From positions 186,001-250,000 of the forward strand of contig CAWAWN010000001.1 of NCBI GenBank assembly GCA_963785815.1: a DNA stretch of 64,000 bases. Reading direction: 5' to 3'. Numbering within the stretch: position 1 is the stretch's first letter; each line of letters begins with the position of its first letter. Shown piece by piece: positions 50,178 to 59,218 of this stretch. Position numbers and translations under genes: made by a program. The notes beneath the pieces are model-generated. The model did not search any database. It saw only the letters and a list, made by a program, of their open reading frames with translations, and was not told where the DNA came from. The stretch is from UBA4742 sp963785815 (GTDB lineage: Bacteria > Actinomycetota > Acidimicrobiia > Acidimicrobiales > Acidimicrobilacustridaceae).

Positions 50178-50815
50178 GGTGAGTCGTCCGGGTTGCACCG
50201 GACGTGGAAACACAGGGCGATGTGCTCGGGCACCGTAACCCGTCGCCGGTGGTGCGAGGAGCCGACCACGTAGGTCAGCTCGATGGCCTGCAGCGAGCCG
50301 CGGCGCACGCCCGCGTCGCGGAGTCGGTACCCGACCACGAGCCACTGGGCCCGACCCAGCACGGATTGGCCGTGGTCGTCGCCGTGGGGCGGCACGGTGG
50401 CCGGCATCCGACCGAGCAGCTGCCCCTTGAGGTCGTCGCGGAGCACGGCCGGGAAGCCGAGCATGCCGGCACCCGCCGAGGCACCGTCGGCGTAGGGCAC
50501 CAGCTCGACCCCGACCACCACCAGGCCGTGGGCGCCGATCGGTCGGTAGCCGATCACCGAGATCGGTTGGTCGTCGGTGTTGGCGATCATGTTGCCGTAG
50601 CTGCGGTACACGCTCTGGGGTGAGGCGGCGGAGCCTCCGAGACGCCAGCCGGAGCCGGGTTCGGGCTGCAGGGGGCCGGAGGCGGTCGGGACGACCGTCG
50701 CGCCCGGAGGCGGCTTCAGCTGCGACGCCGTGTCGATCCACCTCCAGCCAACCAGCGCGATGAGACCGGCCAGGGCGAGCGGTGCGGCGCGCCGCAGCCG
50801 TGAGGGCTGGGCCAT
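50174..50815 (-). CDS. Membrane-anchored exported protein, unknown, 213 residues
   Basis: I do not recognise this family. An N-terminal hydrophobic segment (residues about 8-25, RRAAPLALAGLIALVGW) anchors the protein, and the rest is predicted to be outside the membrane, with beta-strand character (ISVIGYRPIGAHGLVVVGVEL). ATG 50815 follows the stop of the upstream secreted-protein gene by 2 nt, and the stop overlaps the GNAT-ACP start. Earlier in-frame extension is antisense-type sequence of the upstream gene. Confidence 0.72.
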   Translation of the reverse strand: MAQPSRLRRAAPLALAGLIALVGWRWIDTASQLKPPPGATVVPTASGPLQPEPGSGWRLGGSAASPQSVYRSYGNMIANTDDQPISVIGYRPIGAHGLVVVGVELVPYADGASAGAGMLGFPAVLRDDLKGQLLGRMPATVPPHGDDHGQSVLGRAQWLVVGYRLRDAGVRRGSLQAIELTYVVGSSHHRRRVTVPEHIALCFHVRCNPDDSP

Positions 50816-50817
50816 CG

Positions 50818-52134
50818 TCAGCTGCTCATGTTGCCGGCCACCACCCACGTGCTCTCCTTCACCGGCTTCGCGGACGTCCCGCAGAGGTGCTTGCTGGCTG
50901 TGGTCGAGTTGTTCGTGTACTTGTTGGTGATCGTGGCCCCGAAGTAGTTGACGTTCGTCACGGTCACCCCACCCGTGAACGGGCTCGGGTTGGTCGGGAT
51001 GCTGGCGGTGTACGAGTTGTTGAAGCTCGTGTACGTGTTGGCGTCGGACTGGGCGTACAGGGTGGGGCCGACGACGAAGTCGTCGTGGGAGCCGCTGGGC
51101 GCGCTGCAGGCGGGCATCAGGCCCCACGTGTCGGCCGAGAAGTCGCTGTACCAGCCGCCCTTCTCGACGGTGTAGTAGGTGGGCCACTCGCCCGGGTCGC
51201 CGGGCGGCGGCCCCTGGTAGAACCAGCACTTCCACGTGTACTCGTACGTGTAGCTGCTGATCCAGTACTTGCGCCCGATGTCCTGGGTGGAGCTGGCCGT
51301 GGTGGTGCCGCCGCCCGTGAGGGTGAGCGAGGAGCCGGTGGTGGTGCTCCCGGCCACGGACCAGGTGTTGCTGCCGTTGGCGGTGAACCCGACGGTGTAG
51401 GAGCTGGTGTCGGTGTTCTGATAGGTGAACCCGACGGCCCAGGGGCTGTTCTTGGCCACGTTCGACGCGCCGATGTAGGACTTGCTCGGGGCCAACTCGG
51501 CGCTGCCCCACGCCGTGCAGCCGGGGTTGTACTTGGGGCCGGGGACGTGCGGCTGGAGTCCGGCCGCCTCGGCGGCGGCGGAGGCCGCCGGCGAGTCGAC
51601 CACCCGCAGGTCGGTCGACACCCCGTCGAGCGGGCCGAACGCCCGGCTGAGCTCGTCGGTCGAGGGTCGCGAGCGGAGCCCGGACAACGAGCGTTGGGCG
51701 GCCAGGCCCGGCCCGGCCGGCGCCCACCGCCCGACCTCGGGCAGCCACCGCACGGTGTTGATGGCGATGCTGCCCTGGCCCCCGGTGCCGGCCACCGCCA
51801 CCACGGTGAGGTTGCCGGTGGGGTCGGTCAGCCCGGCCAGCGTCGGCGACCAGGCGGCGCGGGCCACGAACGCCCCATGCCCGTCGGTGACGGCCGAGCT
51901 GAGCGGGTGCAGCTGGTCCTTGCCGTCGCGCACGTAGAGCGTTACCGCCCCGGCTGCCGGCCGGCCGGCGGCGTCGCGCACCACGCCGGACCACAGCACG
52001 GGCGCGGCCGGGGCCGCGACCGGTGTGCTACCGGCTGGAGGGGCGAGGACCCCGCCGGTGCCGATCAGGAGCCCGGCTGCCGTTGCCGAGATGGTAGCCG
52101 TGCGCACCAAGGAGTAGAATCTCGTATCCGCCAT
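50818..52134 (-). CDS. Secreted protein, unknown, 438 residues
   Basis: An exported protein with a signal-peptide-like N-terminus (RTATISATAAGLLIGTGGVLA, ending near residue 35). Residues about 45-125 look like a carboxypeptidase-regulatory-like beta domain (WSGVVRDAAGRPAAGAVTL). The rest is Ser/Thr/Tyr/Gly-rich, with cysteines in NPGCTAWG, YTWKCWFY and LMPACSAP and a C-terminal LCGTSAKPV; no catalytic motif is recognised. It is the first gene of the operon with the anchored protein and the GNAT-ACP fusion. A weak TAGTGG box lies 6 nt before ATG 52134. Confidence 0.72.
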   Translation of the reverse strand: MADTRFYSLVRTATISATAAGLLIGTGGVLAPPAGSTPVAAPAAPVLWSGVVRDAAGRPAAGAVTLYVRDGKDQLHPLSSAVTDGHGAFVARAAWSPTLAGLTDPTGNLTVVAVAGTGGQGSIAINTVRWLPEVGRWAPAGPGLAAQRSLSGLRSRPSTDELSRAFGPLDGVSTDLRVVDSPAASAAAEAAGLQPHVPGPKYNPGCTAWGSAELAPSKSYIGASNVAKNSPWAVGFTYQNTDTSSYTVGFTANGSNTWSVAGSTTTGSSLTLTGGGTTTASSTQDIGRKYWISSYTYEYTWKCWFYQGPPPGDPGEWPTYYTVEKGGWYSDFSADTWGLMPACSAPSGSHDDFVVGPTLYAQSDANTYTSFNNSYTASIPTNPSPFTGGVTVTNVNYFGATITNKYTNNSTTASKHLCGTSAKPVKESTWVVAGNMSS

Positions 52135-52167
52135 GATGTACCACTACCACGGCTGTCAAGACCCTCA

Positions 52168-53802
52168 TCAGGCGCTAGGGACGATGATCGAGATCGACTG
52201 CGCCGGCATCGTGTACAGGAAGGCGTTCTGCGCCGACGTGGTCAGCCCGGCGGCGGCCACCGGCGCCGCCTTGGCCGAGGTGATCGTGTACACCTCGGCC
52301 GTGTGGAAGACGGTCTCGGCCGTCAGCTCCACCGCCGCGGTGCGCGCCGTCGTGGCCTTGTTGATGGCCACCAGCACCACCTGGTCGTGGTTGGCCGCCA
52401 TCATCGAGGCGTACACCGTCGCCGTCGCCGGATCGCTGCTGGTGGCCTGCACCGAGGTGTCACCGAACGAGCCGCCGTTGCCGTCGTAGTTGCGGAAGGC
52501 CTCGAAGGCGGCGGTGGAGAACGTCTCGTTGCTGAACAGGGGCCAGTAGGCGGCGTCGGTGACGCCCTGCTGGCCGAAGATGCCCAGCACGTCGGCATCG
52601 GCGATGGCCCCGCTGATCTCGTTGCCCCCGCCGTAGTCCCACTCGCTCACCGACAGCCCGGTGCCGGGGTAGTCGGCCGCGATCTTGGACTGGAGGCCGG
52701 GCAGCAGGTCGATGGGACCGTGCAGCACGTCGTCGGTGATCCAGCTGCTCTCCACGTAGGACGGGTCCCACAACGAGCGCGGGGCCTGCTCGCGCGCCGC
52801 GACCTCCGCGGCGCCGTCCCCCGAGGCGTCGTTGGTGATGCGCACGCCCCCGCCGGTGGCCTCGGGGTACCAGTGGACGTCGAGGTCGTCGATGAGCCGC
52901 TCCCCGGTGGCGGTGGACGCCGAGCTCATCGCGTGGAGGTACCAGTCCACGAAGTCGCCGTCCGCCGCGGCGTCGCTGGCGTTCTGGAGGTTGGTGAAGC
53001 CCTCCCAGCCGTAGTTGACCGGACCCACGATCTTGACCGACGGCCACACGGCCTTGACCGCCTTGGCGTACGCCGCGTCGCGCAGGGCCAGCTCGGCGTA
53101 GGCGACGGCGTTGGGGTGCACCTCGGGGTGGGTCTGGCTCCACAGGTCGGGCTCGTTGTCGAGCTGGATCATCACCGGTGCGCCCGGGACGGCCTGCTTG
53201 AGCCAGTTCACGAACTCGTCCTGGTACACCTTGCCGTCGGTGGTGCTCGGGTGCAGCGAGAAGGCCGAGCCCTTGGTGGGCAGGTTCTGGTCGAAGTGGA
53301 GGGCCAGGTAGTTGGGCGTGTTCTGGATGTTGCACTGGGCACCCTCGTCGCCGGCCACGTGGTCCACGATGGGGATGGTGATCAGCGAGGTGGCCCCGGC
53401 CGCGGCCGCCGCGGTCACCGTGGGCTTGATGGCGGCGCCCGGCGTGGTCGATGAGCTGAGGTAGTCGTCGTTCTCGTAGCAGTAGTCGCTGCCCGCGTTG
53501 GAGGCGTTGGTCTCCCAGTTGTAGGCCGTCCAGCGGTTGCCGCCGAGTCGGACCAGGGTGGCCCGGGTGGCCGCCAACTGGGCGCTGGTGGGCGAGTTGA
53601 GGCCGTAGACGAGCGGCGAGATGGCGCGGTTGGCCTGGCTGGTGTCGATGGTCAGCGTGATCTGGGCGCTCCCCGGGTTCCCGGGGCTGAACAGGCATCC
53701 GCTGCACGCCATGAGCCCGACCACCAGGACGCCGAGGGCCATGCCCCGCCCGAGGCGGGCACGGCGCGTGCTGACCCGGGCCACTCCGCTCGCGTAGGTC
53801 AT
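52168..53802 (-). CDS. GH44-family glycoside hydrolase lipoprotein (endoglucanase/xyloglucanase-like)
   Basis: A 544-residue exported enzyme. The N-terminus has a lipoprotein-type signal with lipobox LMAC|S near residue 33. The catalytic domain shows VRLGGNRWTAYNWETNASN near residue 85, the acid/base Glu in IQLDNEPDLW near 217, and a second Glu in LSVSEWDYGGGNE near 387, consistent with GH44. It would cut beta-1,4-glucan chains outside the cell. ATG 53802 is chosen as start because the signal peptide then has normal length. No cellulose-binding module is seen. Confidence 0.85.
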   Translation of the reverse strand: MTYASGVARVSTRRARLGRGMALGVLVVGLMACSGCLFSPGNPGSAQITLTIDTSQANRAISPLVYGLNSPTSAQLAATRATLVRLGGNRWTAYNWETNASNAGSDYCYENDDYLSSSTTPGAAIKPTVTAAAAAGATSLITIPIVDHVAGDEGAQCNIQNTPNYLALHFDQNLPTKGSAFSLHPSTTDGKVYQDEFVNWLKQAVPGAPVMIQLDNEPDLWSQTHPEVHPNAVAYAELALRDAAYAKAVKAVWPSVKIVGPVNYGWEGFTNLQNASDAAADGDFVDWYLHAMSSASTATGERLIDDLDVHWYPEATGGGVRITNDASGDGAAEVAAREQAPRSLWDPSYVESSWITDDVLHGPIDLLPGLQSKIAADYPGTGLSVSEWDYGGGNEISGAIADADVLGIFGQQGVTDAAYWPLFSNETFSTAAFEAFRNYDGNGGSFGDTSVQATSSDPATATVYASMMAANHDQVVLVAINKATTARTAAVELTAETVFHTAEVYTITSAKAAPVAAAGLTTSAQNAFLYTMPAQSISIIVPSA

Positions 53803-53868
53803 AGGACCTAGATCGTCGGGTCCCCCGGCGGACTTGAGTGCCGGTCGGGTGGCGACGACGATGGCACC

Positions 53869-54531
53869 ATGCGCGAACCCAAGTCCTTCCACCTGAGCGC
53901 CGAGGTGCACGCGTACCTGATGGCCCACAGCTCGGCCATCGACGAGATCCAGGCCGACCTGATCGCCGAGACGGCGGAGGCGACCGGGGGATTCGCCCGC
54001 ATGCAGATCTCCCCCGAGCAGGGCATCTTCATGACGCTGCTGACCAGCGCCATCGGGGCGCGCCAGGCGGTCGAGGTGGGGACGTTCACGGGCTACTCCT
54101 CGCTGGCCGTGGCCCGGGGACTACCCGACGACGGCCACCTGCTGTGCTGCGACGTGAGCGAGGAGTGGACCGGCATCGCCCGCAGGTACTGGGACCGGGC
54201 CGGGGTGTCGGACCGCATCACCCTCGAGATCGGGCCGGCGGCCGACACGCTGGCGGCCCTCGATCCCGAGCCCGCCTTCGACCTGGCCTTCATCGACGCC
54301 GACAAGACCGGCTACGCGCGCTACTTCGATGAGCTGGTCCCCCGCATGCGCACCGGCGGGCTCATCCTCGTCGACAACGTGCTGTGGTCGGGCAACGTGA
54401 TCGACCCCGGCGACACCTCCGACGACACGGTGGCCCTGCGCGCCTTCAACGACCAGGTGGTGGCCGATCCGCGGGTCGACTGCGTCATGTTGGCCGTGGG
54501 CGACGGGCTCTCCATCATCGCCAAGCGCTGA
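53869..54531 (+). CDS. SAM-dependent O-methyltransferase (class I, CCoAOMT-like)
   Basis: A 220-residue methyltransferase with the SAM-binding AVEVGTFTGYSSLAVARGL near residue 66, the acidic loop VSEEWTGIARRYW near 100, the metal Asp in FIDADKTGYARYF near 143, and LILVDNVLWSGNV near 167. Members methylate catechol-like hydroxyls with a divalent metal. A GACGAT box 6 nt before ATG 53869 is close to the TANNNT pattern. Divergent from the GH44 gene; no functional link visible. Confidence 0.9.
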   Translation: MREPKSFHLSAEVHAYLMAHSSAIDEIQADLIAETAEATGGFARMQISPEQGIFMTLLTSAIGARQAVEVGTFTGYSSLAVARGLPDDGHLLCCDVSEEWTGIARRYWDRAGVSDRITLEIGPAADTLAALDPEPAFDLAFIDADKTGYARYFDELVPRMRTGGLILVDNVLWSGNVIDPGDTSDDTVALRAFNDQVVADPRVDCVMLAVGDGLSIIAKR

Positions 54532-54548
54532 GCGGCGGGCCCGGCGCG

Positions 54549-55478
54549 TCAGGCGTCCTCCACGACCCACGGCCGGCGGTCCAGCGCGCCGGGGTCGAAC
54601 CGCGACACCAGCTCGTCGGGAGCCACCGGCTCCCCCGTCTCGGCCAGACCCAGGCTGGCGGCCAGCCGCGACCGCACCTGGGCAGGGCCCTCGCCCCGCG
54701 CCCGGCGCTGGGCCAGGGTGACGGCGCCATCGCGCTTGGCCAGCCGCTGGCCGTCAGGTCCCAGCACCAGGGGGACGTGGGCGTAGGTGGGTGGCTCGAT
54801 CCCCAGCAGCCGGGCCAGGTGCATCTGGCGCGGGGTCGAGCTGAGCAGGTCGTCGCCCCGCACCACCTGCCCGATGCGCTGGGCGCCGTCGTCCACCACC
54901 ACGGCCAGGTTGTAGGCGGCGATCCCGTCGTTGCGGCGCAGCACCAGGTCGTCGACCACGGCGGTCACCGGACCGCACAGCTGGTCGACGACCGTGACCT
55001 CGGGGCCGCCGGCCAGCAGGCGCAGGGCCGCGGGCCGGCCGCTGGCCTCGCGCTCGGCGCGCTGGCGCCGGGTGAGCCGGCGGCAGGTGCCGGGGTAGGC
55101 ACCGGCGGGAGCGATGGCACCGGCGGGGCTCACCCCCCGCCCGTGGGGAGCCAGGGTGGCCTGGTGGATCTCGGCTCGGGTGCACCAGCAGGGGTAGGTC
55201 CGTCCGGCGTCGACCAGGCGGGCGATGGCGTCGGCGAAGCGCTGCGGGTGCTCGCGCTGGCAGGTGACCGGACCGTCCCAGTCGAGCCCGAGAGCCGCCA
55301 GGTCGTCCAGCTGCCCCTGGCCGTGGGCGACGAACGAGGCGGCTGGGTCGAGGTCCTCCATGCGGACCCGGAAGGCCGCGTCGTCGGCCCGAGCGAACAA
55401 CCAGGCCAGCAAGGCGGTGCGGAGGTTCCCCAGGTGGAGCGCGGCGGTGGGGCTGGGGGCGAAGCGACCGTCGGGCAT
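54549..55478 (-). CDS. gluQ: Glutamyl-Q tRNA(Asp) synthetase
   Basis: A 309-residue truncated glutamyl-tRNA synthetase paralogue. The HIGH-like motif is FAPSPTAALHLGNLRTALL near residue 6, the zinc-site cysteines lie in YPCWCTRAEI and YPGTCRR, and the KMSKS-like motif is RLAKRDGAVTL near 243; the anticodon-binding domain is missing. It glutamylates queuosine-34 of tRNA(Asp). ATG 55478 has AACGAT 6 nt upstream, near-consensus leaderless. Extended upstream frames overlap the divergent MarR gene and were rejected. Confidence 0.93.
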   Translation of the reverse strand: MPDGRFAPSPTAALHLGNLRTALLAWLFARADDAAFRVRMEDLDPAASFVAHGQGQLDDLAALGLDWDGPVTCQREHPQRFADAIARLVDAGRTYPCWCTRAEIHQATLAPHGRGVSPAGAIAPAGAYPGTCRRLTRRQRAEREASGRPAALRLLAGGPEVTVVDQLCGPVTAVVDDLVLRRNDGIAAYNLAVVVDDGAQRIGQVVRGDDLLSSTPRQMHLARLLGIEPPTYAHVPLVLGPDGQRLAKRDGAVTLAQRRARGEGPAQVRSRLAASLGLAETGEPVAPDELVSRFDPGALDRRPWVVEDA

Positions 55479-55484
55479 CGCGGC

Positions 55485-55505
55485 ATCGTTGCACGCCCCT
55501 ACGAT
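55485..55505. promoter_or_regulatory. Divergent leaderless promoters of gluQ and MarR genes
   Basis: Minus strand AACGAT (55490-55485) with N6 before ATG 55478; plus strand TACGAT (55500-55505) with N6 before GTG 55512. Start codons are 33 bp apart, so a MarR protein bound here could affect both genes. Confidence 0.55.
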
Positions 55506-55511
55506 GGTCGG

Positions 55512-56000
55512 GTGACCGACGTGCAGTGGCTCGACGAGGAGGAGCAGCAGACCTGGCGCACCTGGCTGCGCCACTCCCTGCTGCTGTTCGACCGCCTCGA
55601 TGCCGAGCTGCGCCACAGCCACGGGCTGGGCCTGGCCGACTACGAGATCCTGGTGCAGCTGTCCGAGGCCCCCGACCACCGCCTGCGCATGAGCGATCTG
55701 GCCGAGCAGGCCCTGGTGTCGCGCAGCCGGCTGACCCACCGGGTCGACCGCCTGGTCGCCGCCGGGCTGGTCGAGCGGCGGCCGTGCCCCACCGACCGAC
55801 GTGGGCTGTTCGCCGTGCTCAGCGCCGACGGCCAACGGGTGTTGGACGAGGCCGCCCCCACCCACGTGGAGGGCGTGCGCCGCTACGCCATCGACCCGCT
55901 CTCGCCAGACACGCGCCGGGCGCTGGGCGAGCAGTTGGTCGCCCCGCTGGCCGACCTCCAGGCCCAGGGCGCCACCATCAACTGCCCCGGCGGCGACTGA
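55512..56000 (+). CDS. MarR-family transcriptional regulator
   Basis: A 162-residue regulator. The winged helix spans RMSDLAEQALVSRSRLTHRV (recognition helix) and the wing LVERRPCPTDRRGLFAVLS with the conserved Asp-Arg. The dimerisation helices lie at both ends. GTG 55512 is set by TACGAT-N6. The stop codon forms the palindrome TGAGCGCTCA with the stop of the convergent DUF2264 gene. Confidence 0.92.
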   Translation: MTDVQWLDEEEQQTWRTWLRHSLLLFDRLDAELRHSHGLGLADYEILVQLSEAPDHRLRMSDLAEQALVSRSRLTHRVDRLVAAGLVERRPCPTDRRGLFAVLSADGQRVLDEAAPTHVEGVRRYAIDPLSPDTRRALGEQLVAPLADLQAQGATINCPGGD

Positions 56001-56007
56001 GCGCTCA
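55998..56007. terminator. Palindrome TGAGCGCTCA spanning both stops of convergent genes
   Basis: The 10-bp perfect palindrome starts with the TGA of the MarR gene and ends with the complement of the TGA of the DUF2264 gene. Too short for a strong terminator on its own. Confidence 0.35.
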
Positions 56008-57981
56008 CCGCGTCGGCCGGGCCACCCGGTCGCGAAGGCGTCGGAGCTTCGCCCGGGGCCGGGGCAGCCGGTTGGCCGCCCGGGCGCCCGCGCCGGTCAC
56101 GGCCACGACCGCGGCCGATCGCCGGCGGGCCCGCCGGTCGAGCAGCGCGGCCACCGCCGCCGGCACCTCGGGCGGGTCGTCCCAGGCGTCGATGCCGGCA
56201 GGCCCTGAGCCCAGCACCAGGCACACCAAGTCGTGGGTGCCGATCCCGAGGGCGTCGCTCAGCACCGGCACCCGGGTGGCCGGCCACTCCAGGTTGCTGT
56301 TGGGGCTGGCCGAGCGCACCTCCGGGCGCCGCCGACCCCGCAGGGCGATCAGGCCCGACCGACCGCGGGGCGAGGTGACCAGCGCCGCATCGGCGCGGAG
56401 CTGGTCGACGTGGGTGGGCGCGCCGGACGGGTCGGGATCGAGGCCCAGGGCGAAGCCGAACTCGCGGGCCCGCAGGCGACGGCCTGTGCGGATGCGGTGG
56501 GCCCGGACGTGCCACGGCGCCTGCCCCCACATCACGGTGTCCACCACCACATCGGGCCAGGGACGCCAGCGGGAGGCGACCAGCTCCCCGTCGATCTCCA
56601 CGTCCTCGGGGGTGCCCCGCTGGCGCTGATCGCCCTCGGCGTCGACCAGCCACAAGGTGGAGTCGCCCGCACCCCCCGAATCCGGTCGGGTCACGTCCAG
56701 GCTGAACCCGAACCGCGAGGAGTAGGCCAGCCGCTGGTACTTGGGCGCTCCGTCGTTCAGCCACGGGGCGACCGGCTGGCCGGTGGCCAGGGCCAGCACC
56801 TGCTCCGGGTCGTGGCTCAGCACCAGGCCGGGGCGGGCCTGGACCACGGCTCGCGAGGGCGGCTCCAGGGCCAGCTCCTCGGCCAGCCAGAAGGGGTGGT
56901 CGGGGGGCGCGGCCAGCGCGAGGAACGCCTTCATGGCCCAGTAGGGCGAGGCAGGTGAGGTGTAGCCCTCGGCCACCCGCGGGTTGGGGTAGCCGTAGCC
57001 CACGCTAAGCACGCCGTCGCGATCGGCGATCGGACGCCCCGACCAGTAGCGCAGGTTGCGCAGGTAGAGCCCCTTCGCCGTGCCCCAGGGCAGGGCCTCC
57101 ACGTCGGCCAGGGCCAGGGCGCCCCAGAAGGCGGCCTGGGCAAACCGATAGGTCATGGACCGGCCGTAGGCCAGACCGGCGCCGTCCGGTCCGTACCAGT
57201 GCTGCAGGTCCTGGGCGAAGCGAGCGGCGCGCTGGCGGAAGCGCTCGGCGCGGTCGGCCTGGCCTAGGCCGGACGCGGCGTAGACCAGCCCGTAGGTGTG
57301 GAGGGCGAAGGCGCCGTACCAGTCGAAGGTGCCGTCGGGCCCATCGCGGTACCAGCCATCGTCTCGGTACAGCTCGTCGATGCCGTCCAGGGCCTCCTGG
57401 TGCGCCCGACGCTCGTAGCCCACACCCACCCGCTCGAGGCCGAGGTCGGCCAGCACCCGGAAGAACAGCCAGTTGTTGGGACGGATGGCGCAGCGGTCGA
57501 CGGCGGACAGCCACCGGGCCACGTGGGTGCGGGCCGAGGTCTCCAACGGCTCCCACAGCTGGTCGGGGGCGAGCAGCAGCGCCGCGCCCACGGCCCCGGC
57601 CTCGACCGTGCGTTGGTCGTGGTCGACGACGGGACCCCAGTACTCGACGTGGGACGGATCGGTGCCGCTGGCCAGGCCCTCTCGCACCCGCTCCCAGTGG
57701 TCGAAGGCGTCGCCCCCGGCGTGGAGCGCGGCCAGCCCCCACAGCGGTCGGGCGAACCCCTCGAGCTCGGCCGCCGCGGGGTCGAAGCTGGCCGCGGCTG
57801 GGCCCAGGCGCACCCGCGCCCCCGCGGGGCTCAGGTGGGCCAGCAAGGGGTCGTAGCAGGCCCGAGCGGCTCGCGCCACGTCGTCGCGGTGGCGGAGGGG
57901 GTTCCCGGACAACGGGTTGACGCCGGCGGGAGCGACGTCGACCCCGGCACCGACCCCAGCGTCGATGATCGGTTGTGGCAT
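56005..57981 (-). CDS. DUF2264-domain protein
   Basis: A 658-residue protein that fits DUF2264: ARACYDPLLAHLSPAGARVRLG near residue 40, NNWLFFRVLADLGL near 170, DGWYRDGPDGTFDWYGAFALH near 210, and the hallmark GYGYPNPRVAEGYTSPASPYW near 330. The fold suggests an alpha/alpha-barrel like that of uronate lyases or glycosidases, but the function is unknown. No signal peptide is visible. ATG 57981 has CAGGGGG just upstream. The C-terminus is strongly basic (RRRARRR type). Confidence 0.87.
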   Translation of the reverse strand: MPQPIIDAGVGAGVDVAPAGVNPLSGNPLRHRDDVARAARACYDPLLAHLSPAGARVRLGPAAASFDPAAAELEGFARPLWGLAALHAGGDAFDHWERVREGLASGTDPSHVEYWGPVVDHDQRTVEAGAVGAALLLAPDQLWEPLETSARTHVARWLSAVDRCAIRPNNWLFFRVLADLGLERVGVGYERRAHQEALDGIDELYRDDGWYRDGPDGTFDWYGAFALHTYGLVYAASGLGQADRAERFRQRAARFAQDLQHWYGPDGAGLAYGRSMTYRFAQAAFWGALALADVEALPWGTAKGLYLRNLRYWSGRPIADRDGVLSVGYGYPNPRVAEGYTSPASPYWAMKAFLALAAPPDHPFWLAEELALEPPSRAVVQARPGLVLSHDPEQVLALATGQPVAPWLNDGAPKYQRLAYSSRFGFSLDVTRPDSGGAGDSTLWLVDAEGDQRQRGTPEDVEIDGELVASRWRPWPDVVVDTVMWGQAPWHVRAHRIRTGRRLRAREFGFALGLDPDPSGAPTHVDQLRADAALVTSPRGRSGLIALRGRRRPEVRSASPNSNLEWPATRVPVLSDALGIGTHDLVCLVLGSGPAGIDAWDDPPEVPAAVAALLDRRARRRSAAVVAVTGAGARAANRLPRPRAKLRRLRDRVARPTR

Positions 57982-58009
57982 GGCCCCCTGAGCCTGCCAG
58001 AATCGACCG

Positions 58010-59173
58010 ATGCCCTCCACCCCTTGGCCCGCGGGCTTTCGCGCCCACGTGGGTTCGATCGGCATCAAGGACGCCGACGACGACGTGGCGGTGCTGGTCG
58101 CCCGCGAGCCCGTGGCTGCGGCCGCCGTGTTCACCCGGAGCCGGTTCGAGGGCCCCAGCGTCACCATCAGCCGGGACCACGCGGCCGATGGACGGCTGCA
58201 GTCCTTCGTGGTCATCGCCCGCAACGCCAACGTGGCCACCGGGCCGCAGGGTCGCGCCGATGCCGAGGAGGTGGTCGAGCGCGTGGCGGCCCTGGTGGGG
58301 TGCGCGTCCGACGACGTGCTCATCGCCTCCACCGGCGTGATCGGACGGCCGTACCCGATGGACCGCGTGCGGGCCCACTTCGACGGCCTGGGGGCAGACG
58401 ACGCCTGGGGTGGGGCCGATCCCGAGGCGGTGGCGGCGGCCATGATGACGACCGACACCGTCGCCAAGGTGGCCTCGGCCACCTGCGGTCCCGGCACCGT
58501 CGTCGGGATGGCCAAGGGCGTGGGCATGATCGAGCCCGACATGGCCACGCTGATCGCGCTGTTCGTCACCGACGTCGAGCTGCCGGCCGGGCCGCTCGAC
58601 CTCGTGTTCCGCCGCGTCATCGACCGCACGCTCAACGCCCTGAGCATCGACACCGACACGTCGACCAGCGACACGGCCGCCGTCATGGCCTCGGGGGCGG
58701 CAGGACCGGTCTCCGCCGCCCACCTCGAGGCGGCGCTTGGTCAGGTGGCCCTCGAGCTGACCCGCCAGATCGCAGCCGACGGCGAGGGCGCCACCACGCT
58801 CATCGAGGTGCGGGTCACCGGCGGCCGCGACGACCAGCAGGCCAAGCGGGTGGGCAAGGCGGTGGTCAACTCGCCGCTGGTCAAGACGGCGGTGCACGGC
58901 GCCGACCCCAACTGGGGCAGGGTGGCCATGGCCATCGGCAAGTGCCAGGAGGACACCGACATCGACCCCGACCGGGTCACCATCGCCTTCGGTGAGGCCG
59001 AGGTCTACCCGCACCTGCTCGACGAGGCGGCGCTGAGCGCCCTGAGCGGCTACCTGGCCGGCGACGAGGTGGTCATCGCCGTCGACCTGGGGATCGCCTC
59101 GGGGAGCTTCACGGTCTACGGCTGCGACCTCACCGACGGCTACGTGCGCATCAACGCCGACTACACGACCTGA
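58010..59173 (+). CDS. argJ: Glutamate N-acetyltransferase / ornithine acetyltransferase
   Basis: A 387-residue ArgJ-type Ntn-fold enzyme. The self-cleavage site lies in KGVGMIEPDMATLIALF near residue 180, with the nucleophile Thr in the AT pair, and the conserved NSPLVKTAVHGADPNWGR near 290. It moves the acetyl group from N-acetylornithine to glutamate in arginine synthesis. No other arg gene is in this window, so it is isolated from the usual cluster or is a paralogue. ATG 58010 has CAGAAT 6 nt upstream. Confidence 0.92.
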   Translation: MPSTPWPAGFRAHVGSIGIKDADDDVAVLVAREPVAAAAVFTRSRFEGPSVTISRDHAADGRLQSFVVIARNANVATGPQGRADAEEVVERVAALVGCASDDVLIASTGVIGRPYPMDRVRAHFDGLGADDAWGGADPEAVAAAMMTTDTVAKVASATCGPGTVVGMAKGVGMIEPDMATLIALFVTDVELPAGPLDLVFRRVIDRTLNALSIDTDTSTSDTAAVMASGAAGPVSAAHLEAALGQVALELTRQIAADGEGATTLIEVRVTGGRDDQQAKRVGKAVVNSPLVKTAVHGADPNWGRVAMAIGKCQEDTDIDPDRVTIAFGEAEVYPHLLDEAALSALSGYLAGDEVVIAVDLGIASGSFTVYGCDLTDGYVRINADYTT

Positions 59174-59176
59174 CGA

Positions 59177-59196
59177 GGTGCGCCGGCAGGCGCACC
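59177..59196 (+). terminator. Hairpin terminator after argJ
   Basis: Perfect 8-bp arms GGTGCGCC and GGCGCACC around the 4-nt loop GGCA, beginning 3 nt after the argJ stop codon. No T-run follows. Confidence 0.7.
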
Positions 59197-59218
59197 GACC
59201 CATGAGGTCGGGCTGGGC

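Noticed and set aside
50815..51994. A long N-terminal extension of the 213-residue anchored protein
   Set aside because: The extra sequence is an out-of-frame reading of the preceding secreted-protein gene; the ATG at 50815 gives a clean membrane anchor.
52135..52160. TTGACA upstream of the secreted-protein gene as a -35 box
   Set aside because: The distance to any -10-like hexamer is too short for a normal promoter; TAGTGG 6 nt before the start is more consistent with the rest of the window.
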